DNA of 5,945 nucleotides, from the NCBI GenBank assembly GCA_023261345.1, contig JAHFPE010000056.1, positions 1-5,945 of the forward strand. The letters run 5' to 3'. Position 1 is the stretch's first letter; the number at the start of each line of letters is the position of its first letter. Both the position numbers and the translations under genes were made by a program. Positions 1-5,301 of this stretch are shown piece after piece. The notes beneath the pieces were generated by a model. The model did no database searches. It had not been told where the DNA came from and worked only from the letters and a program-made list of their open reading frames with translations. The stretch is from Candidatus Woesearchaeota archaeon (GTDB taxonomy: Archaea > Nanobdellota > Nanobdellia > Woesearchaeales > ARS49).

Positions 1-170
1 TTTGCTTGCTTGGAAAAGATGGAGGAAAAATAAAAGGCATGGCAACTGTTGATATCATTGTTCCAAGCAACGTCACTGCAAGAATTCAGGAAGTGCACAC
101 GACAATTATTCATGCATGGTGTGGACTTATTGACGCTGCAGTTTTAAAGGGAGAAATATCACATAGTTGA
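1..170 (+). CDS. gmhA: Sedoheptulose-7-phosphate isomerase (phosphoheptose isomerase), C-terminal fragment
   Basis: The reading frame starting at base 3 is open from the left edge to a TGA at 168-170 and encodes the last 55 residues of a SIS-domain phosphoheptose isomerase. GmhA turns sedoheptulose 7-phosphate into heptose 7-phosphate in the cytoplasm, the first step towards nucleotide-activated heptose. The fragment has the GKDGGKIKG motif (fragment residues 4-12), then a VDIIVPS strand, then [11 protein letters not shown]. The Gln (fragment residue 29) and the His eight residues later (37) fall where the family has a zinc-ligand Gln and the catalytic His, so the visible part of the active site looks intact. 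The start and most of the SIS fold lie outside the window. The gene sits 125 bases before hldE, the next pathway enzyme, which supports the call. A related SIS isomerase such as DiaA is possible but less likely in this context. Confidence 0.85.
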   Translation, partial: CLLGKDGGKIKGMATVDIIVPSNVTARIQEVHTTIIHAWCGLIDAAVLKGEISHS

Positions 171-227
171 AAGAATAACGAGCGAAAAATTCATGTTGTT
201 TTAGTTATGAAGTTCTCATCCACCAGA

Positions 228-234
228 TTTAAAA
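228..234 (+). promoter_or_regulatory. Possible TATA element upstream of hldE
   Basis: The 125-base gap between gmhA and hldE holds TTTAAAA at 228-234. If this is an archaeal TATA box, transcription would start near 256-260 and give a leader of roughly 36-40 bases that includes the GAGGGG ribosome binding site. A second AT-rich stretch, TTTTATAG at 261-268, would start the transcript within or after that site, so it fits less well. The B-recognition element upstream is not convincing. In an AT-rich genome such matches are common, and hldE may simply be read through from gmhA. Confidence 0.25.
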
Positions 235-284
235 GCGCAAGACTGCTTCTTTTTGTAGTATTTTATAGTAAACAGGATTAGTTT

Positions 285-290
285 GAGGGG
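285..290 (+). promoter_or_regulatory. Ribosome binding site of hldE (GAGGGG)
   Basis: GAGGGG ends five bases before the ATG at 296, a good spacing. It decides between two nearby ATGs: the one at 292 is only one base from the motif and opens a six-codon frame, while the one at 296 opens the full HldE protein. Confidence 0.7.
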
Positions 291-295
291 TATGG

Positions 296-1699
296 ATGAG
301 AAATATTATTGAACAATTCGCAAACAAAACAGTACTTGTACTTGGCGATATTATGCTTGATAAGTACAATTGGGGTGAAGTTTCCAGAGTGAGTCCTGAA
401 GCTCCAGTTCCTGTTGTTCACAATAAGAAGGAAACGTTCGTTCTTGGTGGTGCGGGAAACACAGCAAGTAATGTTGCAGCTCTTGGCGCAAAAACAATTC
501 TTATAGGAATAGTTGGAAATGATAACGGACGAACTATTGTTGAAAAATTGTTAAATGAACAAAAAATCCAGCATGAATTAATAGTTCTTACGACACATCC
601 GACAATACAAAAGATTCGTATTATGGCGCAAGGAATGCAGCTTCTTCGTTTGGATCACGAACGTGAATTTCCCGAGATGAACGAACGCATTAGTTCTGCA
701 ATCCAGCAGTATGCATCCGCAGTTGACATAATTATTATTTCAGATTATGCTAAAGGAACAATAACAAGAGAAATAGTACAAAAGGCAATCGCTACTGGAA
801 AAAAAGTTTGTATTGACCCAAAACCTGCACATTGGCAATATTACACTGGCGCACATCTTCTTAAACCAAATCTGGTTGAAGCACAGGAATTAGTTAAAAA
901 AAAATGTCTAACTGAACAAGAAGTAACTGCTGCGGGACTTCTTCTCTCAACAAATGAACATGCAAACATTGTTTTATCTCGTGGAAAAGATGGAATGTCT
1001 GTATTCACAACAGAAGGAAAGGTAACTCATCTTCCAACGCAAGGTAAAGAAGTATATGACGTAACTGGTGCTGGAGATACAGTTCTTGCCACACTTGCTC
1101 TTGCAATTGCGAGTGGTGCAGATATTACTGAAGCGGCAATGCTTGCAAACCATGCTGCGGGTGTAAAAGTTGGAAAGATTGGCACTGCAACAGTGAGTGC
1201 GGTAGAGCTTATTTCTGCTATTGAATTCGGTGAAAAAAAAATAAAGTCTCGTGAGGACTTGAATCGCATAGTTGCAGACTATAAGCAAAAGTGCAAGCGT
1301 ATTGTCTTCACCAATGGCTGTTTTGACATTTTGCACGTTGGACATGCAAGGTTGCTCGCTGAAGCAAAAAAGTTTGGTGATGTTCTTATTGTTGGTTTGA
1401 ATAGTGATGAGAGTGTCCGGAAATTAAAGGGACCTTCTCGTCCTATTATTGGTGAACTTGATCGTGCGGAAGTTCTTGCATCACTAAGTGCAGTTGATTA
1501 CGTGACTATTTTCCCTGAAGATACTCCTCTTGCTCTTCTCGAACTTCTTCAACCACATGTGCATGTGAAAGGTGGGGATTACACCAAAGAAAAACTGCCA
1601 GAAACTCCTACAGTTGAAAAATATGGTGGTGAAATAAAAATAATTCCGTTAGCTGAAGGCAGGTCAACAACAAATATTATTGAGCGATCCAAAAAATAA
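296..1699 (+). CDS. hldE: Bifunctional heptose-7-phosphate kinase / heptose-1-phosphate nucleotidyltransferase (HldE)
   Basis: This 467-residue protein is almost the length of E. coli HldE (477) and has the same two-domain order. In the family, the first half phosphorylates heptose 7-phosphate at C1 and the second half joins heptose 1-phosphate to a nucleotide, normally giving ADP-heptose, in the cytoplasm. Residues 1 to about 312 are a PfkB/ribokinase-type kinase: GDIMLD (17-22), RVSPEAPVPV (31-40), GGAGNTASN (51-59), HPTIQKIRI (101-109), SDYAKG (149-154), DPK (174-176) and DVTGAGDT (255-262) with the likely catalytic base D261. Residues about 334-467 are a nucleotidyltransferase: TNGCFDILHVGH with the HxGH motif at 347-350, GLNSDESV (368-375), LKGPSRPI (377-384), VKGGDYT (424-430) and GRSTTNII (455-462). 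No key motif is missing. It follows gmhA and overlaps the next GT9 gene by one base (TAATG), so the two are probably translationally coupled. Two nine-A runs occur inside it (896-904 and 1233-1241), the second at the domain linker. Confidence 0.95.
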   Translation: MRNIIEQFANKTVLVLGDIMLDKYNWGEVSRVSPEAPVPVVHNKKETFVLGGAGNTASNVAALGAKTILIGIVGNDNGRTIVEKLLNEQKIQHELIVLTTHPTIQKIRIMAQGMQLLRLDHEREFPEMNERISSAIQQYASAVDIIIISDYAKGTITREIVQKAIATGKKVCIDPKPAHWQYYTGAHLLKPNLVEAQELVKKKCLTEQEVTAAGLLLSTNEHANIVLSRGKDGMSVFTTEGKVTHLPTQGKEVYDVTGAGDTVLATLALAIASGADITEAAMLANHAAGVKVGKIGTATVSAVELISAIEFGEKKIKSREDLNRIVADYKQKCKRIVFTNGCFDILHVGHARLLAEAKKFGDVLIVGLNSDESVRKLKGPSRPIIGELDRAEVLASLSAVDYVTIFPEDTPLALLELLQPHVHVKGGDYTKEKLPETPTVEKYGGEIKIIPLAEGRSTTNIIERSKK

Positions 1700-2829
1700 T
1701 GTTGAAAATTCAAACTATGCTACTCACAAAACTTGCTGTTTTTTTTGGACAGGTATTTTTTCCAGTGCGTAGGCGTATTCCTGATCCCACACTAATACAT
1801 CGTATCTGTATATTCAAAATTGGTGCATTAGGCGACACACTTATGACTACGCCTATGCTCGCTGCATTGCGTAGGAGATTTCCTCTTGCAAGAATTGATT
1901 ATTGGATTGGAAAAAATTCAAAGGAGATTCTACTTAATAATCCTGATGTTACTGAGGTTGTGGAGTTTGATGAGCATCCTTTTTACAAACAGAATTTAGG
2001 TGGTTTATTTGCGCTTCGCTCTCTTGCGCAGTTAATTTCGCTTCGAAAGTATGATGTAATCATTATGCTTGATAAGCATTGGGGTATGAGTTTGTTAAGT
2101 ATTTGGACTGGTATTAAAGATCGTATTGGCTTTGATAGATTCGGTGAGGGTTTTGGATTTACGAGTAGAATTCCGTATGGCAAAGTGCTCCATGAAGTTG
2201 AGTATTATTTGCAGCTTGCGTACGTACTTGGTGCAAAACCAGTGCGGCATCCACAGCTTGAGTTTAATGTTTCAAAAGCAGATAAGAAATGGGCAGAAGA
2301 CTTTTTTGCAATTCACAAATTGAAAAGTTCAAGAACTATTGCGATTGTGCCGGGTGGTGCAAAAAATGCAGGTCAAGATATGGCAAGCAGAAGATGGCCA
2401 ATGAATCGTTTTGTTGCTGTTGCAAAAGAATTATTTGAAGATTATGATCTTCTTCTTGTTGGAGGTCCTGGAGATGTTGAACTTGCAAAGGATCTTACAC
2501 AGTATTGTCGTGCCAATTCTGTAGGAAGATCAACCATTTCTCAAACTGCCAGTCTTCTTAGTTTGTGTAAGCTTGTGATTTGTAATGATGCAGGTCCCAT
2601 GCATATGGCCTCCTCCCAAGGTACTGCTACATTAAGCATTTTTGGTCCTACTGATCCAAGAAGAAAAGCACCTTTAGGAGAACAACACGAATGGGTGTGG
2701 CATGAAATTGATTGTGAAAAAGAAGAAACATATGGTGTTTATCGAAGTCCAGAAGTTTGCAATAATATTTTACGAGTAACTCTTGAGGATGTTTTGTTAA
2801 AATCTAAAATGATGCTACCAAGGAACTAG
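1699..2829 (+). CDS. Family 9 glycosyltransferase (ADP-heptose:heptosyltransferase-like)
   Basis: A 376-residue GT-B enzyme of the heptosyltransferase family (GT9, WaaC/WaaF/RfaF-like), expected to move heptose from ADP-heptose to a glycan or glycolipid acceptor at the inner membrane face. The N-terminal signature IGALGDTLMTTPML (41-54) holds the conserved acceptor-side Asp (D46). The C-terminal half has VPGG (217-220), RRWP (231-234), LVGGPGD (253-259) and the donor-binding block NDAGPMHMA (296-304) followed by IFGPTDP (314-320). Residue 298 is Ala where the family usually has Ser or Thr. About 35 residues come before the first Rossmann strand, including a hydrophobic stretch (8-22) followed by RRR, suggesting membrane association. 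The ATG overlaps the hldE stop as TAATG. The only Shine-Dalgarno-like sequence is a weak GAGCGATCC at 1682-1690, so coupled re-initiation is likely. Pairing with hldE supports heptose as donor, but the acceptor and exact linkage cannot be read from sequence. Confidence 0.88.
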   Translation: MLKIQTMLLTKLAVFFGQVFFPVRRRIPDPTLIHRICIFKIGALGDTLMTTPMLAALRRRFPLARIDYWIGKNSKEILLNNPDVTEVVEFDEHPFYKQNLGGLFALRSLAQLISLRKYDVIIMLDKHWGMSLLSIWTGIKDRIGFDRFGEGFGFTSRIPYGKVLHEVEYYLQLAYVLGAKPVRHPQLEFNVSKADKKWAEDFFAIHKLKSSRTIAIVPGGAKNAGQDMASRRWPMNRFVAVAKELFEDYDLLLVGGPGDVELAKDLTQYCRANSVGRSTISQTASLLSLCKLVICNDAGPMHMASSQGTATLSIFGPTDPRRKAPLGEQHEWVWHEIDCEKEETYGVYRSPEVCNNILRVTLEDVLLKSKMMLPRN

Positions 2830-2852
2830 CGAATTATAAACTCTAGAATCTT

Positions 2853-2867
2853 AACAACCTTTTTAAG
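2853..2867 (+). promoter_or_regulatory. Archaeal-type BRE/TATA promoter for a leaderless methyltransferase transcript
   Basis: The only sizeable gap between the first and second gene pairs contains AACAACC (2853-2859), a possible B-recognition element, directly followed by TTTTTAAG (2860-2867), a TATA-like box. Its centre is about 28 bases before the ATG at 2892, so an archaeal start 22-27 bases downstream would fall at or a few bases before the ATG. No good Shine-Dalgarno precedes this ATG, only AAAGAG two bases away, which fits leaderless translation. A bacterial reading is possible, with TATAAA at 2835-2840 as a -10 box, but I see no clear -35 partner. Confidence 0.45.
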
Positions 2868-2891
2868 TCAAAGCTTTTTCTCTTAAAGAGT

Positions 2892-3563
2892 ATGGCTCGT
2901 GTTACTCATATTACGTATGATCCTGAAGATCCTGCGACATATGAAAAGTTTAGGATGCCAGATAGTTCGTTTCATTCTGAGAAGTATCGATTGATGATGC
3001 AATGTATTTCCAAGGTTAGCAATTCTAAAATTCTTGAAATTGGTTGTGGAACTGGTATTTACACAAGGTTTTTGGTGAATGATTTTGAGCACGTGATTGC
3101 AACAGATCTTGATGGATCAATGTGTTCTCAGGCGCAAACGTTGATTCCAAAAGCAAAGGTTCTTGTGGCAGATGCATGTAAGCTTCCGTTTCATGATGCT
3201 AGTTTTGATGGTGTATTTGGTGTGAGTATTTTGCATCATGTACCAGATAGGGCACTTGCATTTCGTGAGGTATTTCGTGTGCTTAAACCAGGTGGATGGT
3301 TTGCGTTTTGTGAGCCAAATAAGTACAATCCTCTCACTCTTGCTGTTCAAATTCATTTTCGTGAGCCTGCATTAACGTTTGGTGGTATGCGAAAGGATGC
3401 AACTGCTGCAGGTCTAATCGTAACTGGTGGAAAGACGATTTTGCTTCGAAGTCCACGAACAAGTGCTTGGACTGATAAGATTCCTGGTTGGAAGTTTGTA
3501 GAACAATTCGTAAGTCTATTGCATCTTGGTTTTTCTGTGTACATCAATGGAAAGAAAAGGTAA
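2892..3563 (+). CDS. Class I SAM-dependent methyltransferase
   Basis: A 223-residue soluble protein with a complete Rossmann-fold methyltransferase core (Methyltransf_11 type). Motif I is LEIGCGTG (48-55), the acidic end of strand two is ATDLDGSM (70-77) with D72 or D74 as the likely ribose-binding acid, motif II is ADACKLPF (93-100), then FDGVFGVSILHHV (105-117) and the post-motif LKPGGWFAFCEPN (131-143). The C-terminal part, from about 150, is short and carries no recognised acceptor domain, so the substrate is unknown. Its place between glycosyltransferases suggests methylation of a sugar, a lipid carrier or a glycan end, but small methyltransferases of this class act on very varied substrates. 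ATG 2892 is the first start codon after an in-frame stop at 2844-2846. It has a probable own promoter and lies 14 bases before the GT-C gene, so those two form a likely transcription unit. Confidence 0.85.
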   Translation: MARVTHITYDPEDPATYEKFRMPDSSFHSEKYRLMMQCISKVSNSKILEIGCGTGIYTRFLVNDFEHVIATDLDGSMCSQAQTLIPKAKVLVADACKLPFHDASFDGVFGVSILHHVPDRALAFREVFRVLKPGGWFAFCEPNKYNPLTLAVQIHFREPALTFGGMRKDATAAGLIVTGGKTILLRSPRTSAWTDKIPGWKFVEQFVSLLHLGFSVYINGKKR

Positions 3564-3564
3564 C

Positions 3565-3570
3565 TGAGGT
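3565..3570 (+). promoter_or_regulatory. Ribosome binding site of the GT-C glycosyltransferase (TGAGGT)
   Basis: TGAGGT sits just after the methyltransferase stop and seven bases before ATG 3578. A competing ATG at 3574, four bases upstream in another frame, is only three bases from the motif and opens a short frame lacking the conserved protein, so 3578 is preferred. Confidence 0.6.
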
Positions 3571-3577
3571 TCGATGA

Positions 3578-5239
3578 ATGAAGAAAAGTGCGATTGCAAC
3601 TTGGAAAGACTGGTTCAGAAGAATTCCATTCAGTGTTTTGTTGATTATTTTTTTGTCAGGCCTTCTTGCAATTTCTGGAATTGGTGAGCGAATTTTTTGG
3701 GCTGATGAAGTTCATTTGGTTAATCTTGGAAGGAGTATTCTTATTCATGGAATTCCTGTTGTTGATGATGTTGTTAAACAGCGTGAGGTTGTGTATGAAT
3801 TTGAAGATAGTACAGGAATTTCATATAGTCCAACTGTTCCGTATGCTGTAAATATTAATGGAAATGAATTGTATTCGTTGCATCCGTGGCTTGTAAGTTA
3901 TATTGCTGCAGTTCCTATCGCAATTTTTGGACCATTCGCCCAAGGTTGGACGAGATTGCCGTTTGTTCTTATTGGGATATTAGGTATTCTCGTGACGTTT
4001 CTTCTTGCAAACAGGTTAGTAAATGAGCGAACTGGAATTATTGCATCATTATTGACTGGGTTTTCAGTTGTTTTTTTGCTTGCTCTTCGCAACGTAAACT
4101 ATTATGGTCTTGTATTGTTTGCAGTTCCGTTTTCTGTTCTTGGTTTTATGCGTTTGCTCAAGAACGAACAACATGCTGGAGCGCATTTCACAATTGCTGC
4201 AAGTATTGTGTTTCATAGTCAATGGTTGACATTTTTGGGAATGATGCTTGGGTTGTATGGCTACATATTGTTCGTTGAGAGAATTAAGTGGCAGAGATTT
4301 GTCTTACCAACGTTAGGTATCATCCTCTTAACTCTTCCCTGGTTTATTCTCACAAAGCAGTATGCAAAAGTAACGGTACTCAATGGAATTTCTAGTACGC
4401 TCCTATTTGGAATGATTGGCATATATCAAGTTTTGATCTGGTTGATTCCGCTCGTGATCTTAGTTTGTATACCATTCTTGATAAAAAAAGAAAAAGGACT
4501 GTGGCTTTTGCTTTTTGTCGTCGCTGGAACAATCTTCATAAACAGTTTGAATTCATACACTGGTGCGCCACTGCGATATTTTTATGGGGTCTTACCAATT
4601 TGCAGTATCTTATCCGGAGCAGTTCTTGAGAAGGTAATGAACAAGTCGAAGATTACAGCAGCAGTTCTTATTTCTCTTTTACTTTTAACAAATGCAATCT
4701 CAGTAGTCCCTCTTCTACCGTTGAAGTCAATTGCATTGCACTTGAGTGAGTCTGATATTCGGGATACTTCAAAAGAGGAACGTGCTCAATTTATAGAAAA
4801 AACCTTGCAGCTGCGGTTCTTGTTTGTAGAATACATTCAAGAGATGTTTGTGCCCGTTCGTTCAGTAACGCGGGGTATTCTTGATGTACTAGAAAAAGAA
4901 GACGGAGGTATAACGGTGTGTACCTCTTGCAAAGTTGGAGCGCAATATGGAAATTTGGTTGGAAACATGTTCGTTGGTGCTGGAGATCCTGCTGCTCTTG
5001 CGTATTATGCTCGATTGAACGTTAGTACATACGCAAACAATTATAAAACAAGAACATTTGATTGGATTGTGCTAACTCCAGATGATGAAAGAAATAAAGA
5101 GATGTTCGAACGAGGTTTTACAAAAGTGGCAAGTGTTGATCTATCAGCAGCACGTTGGGGCGATACTGCAGATCCAACGCATCATTTGTTTGCTACAACA
5201 CCTGACGCTGGCGCGATAGTGTACCATACAAAAAGTTAA
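3578..5239 (+). CDS. Membrane glycosyltransferase of the GT-C fold (PMT/ArnT-like, PMT_2 family)
   Basis: A 553-residue integral membrane protein. After a short basic N-terminus the first membrane helix (about 17-35) leads into IFWADEVHLVNLGRSI, with the acidic pair D43-E44 in the first outer loop where GT-C enzymes carry catalytic Asp/Glu. A long loop ends in YSLHPWLVSYIAAVP (99-113), the usual HP-x-L-type motif, followed by WTRLP (124-128) and helices at roughly 129-144, 152-171, 174-192, 203-232, 241-258, 275-302, 308-323, 333-350 and 359-380. RYFYGVLP (333-340) resembles the conserved Arg-Tyr helix of the PMT family. About 10-12 membrane segments are followed by a soluble tail of about 170 residues (385-553) with CTSC (448-451). 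Such enzymes normally use polyprenyl-phosphate sugars and work on the outer side of the membrane. The exact donor and acceptor, lipid or protein, cannot be told. It is 14 bases downstream of the methyltransferase gene. Confidence 0.82.
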   Translation: MKKSAIATWKDWFRRIPFSVLLIIFLSGLLAISGIGERIFWADEVHLVNLGRSILIHGIPVVDDVVKQREVVYEFEDSTGISYSPTVPYAVNINGNELYSLHPWLVSYIAAVPIAIFGPFAQGWTRLPFVLIGILGILVTFLLANRLVNERTGIIASLLTGFSVVFLLALRNVNYYGLVLFAVPFSVLGFMRLLKNEQHAGAHFTIAASIVFHSQWLTFLGMMLGLYGYILFVERIKWQRFVLPTLGIILLTLPWFILTKQYAKVTVLNGISSTLLFGMIGIYQVLIWLIPLVILVCIPFLIKKEKGLWLLLFVVAGTIFINSLNSYTGAPLRYFYGVLPICSILSGAVLEKVMNKSKITAAVLISLLLLTNAISVVPLLPLKSIALHLSESDIRDTSKEERAQFIEKTLQLRFLFVEYIQEMFVPVRSVTRGILDVLEKEDGGITVCTSCKVGAQYGNLVGNMFVGAGDPAALAYYARLNVSTYANNYKTRTFDWIVLTPDDERNKEMFERGFTKVASVDLSAARWGDTADPTHHLFATTPDAGAIVYHTKS

Positions 5240-5301
5240 ATAGAAAAACAGAATAAAGGAATAAAATAAATGTCACGCTTGAACAGAAAAGAGGTGCGCG
5301 T
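5240..5301 (+). promoter_or_regulatory. Intergenic gap before the second GT9 gene, possible promoter
   Basis: These 62 bases are very A-rich. TTAAATAG at 5236-5243 overlaps the previous stop codon and could act as a TATA box giving a leader of about 35 bases that keeps the GAGGTG site. ATAAAATAAA at 5261-5270 is another AT-rich candidate, but it would start the transcript past that site. No hairpin with a T run is present, so a terminator is not supported. Confidence 0.2.
5291..5296 (+). promoter_or_regulatory. Ribosome binding site of the second GT9 gene (GAGGTG)
   Basis: GAGGTG ends five bases before ATG 5302 and is the strongest Shine-Dalgarno in the window. It fixes the start of the downstream frame and leaves the upstream ATG at 5270 (a 15-codon frame) without a ribosome binding site. 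Confidence 0.7.

Noticed and set aside
231..254. A possible weak hairpin (AAGC / GCTT arms) followed by CTTTTT before hldE, as a terminator for gmhA.
   Set aside because: The arms are only four bases and the T run is short; it also lies between the possible TATA box and hldE.
207..281. A 24-codon frame (starts MKFSSTRF, with a hydrophobic LLLFVVF stretch) in the gap between gmhA and hldE.
   Set aside because: It has no ribosome binding site and is too short to support; the frame is expected by chance in AT-rich DNA.
974..1345. A 123-codon open frame on the minus strand within hldE.
   Set aside because: It is antisense to a fully conserved protein; its composition is not protein-like and it has no recognisable motif.
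2126..2323. A 65-codon plus-strand frame inside the first GT9 gene.
   Set aside because: It is out of frame with a strongly conserved GT9 protein and has no motif or ribosome binding site.
2835..2840. TATAAA as a bacterial -10 box for the methyltransferase gene.
   Set aside because: No convincing -35 box lies at 16-18 bases upstream, and the region is AT-rich; the archaeal reading fits the ATG spacing better, though it is not proven.
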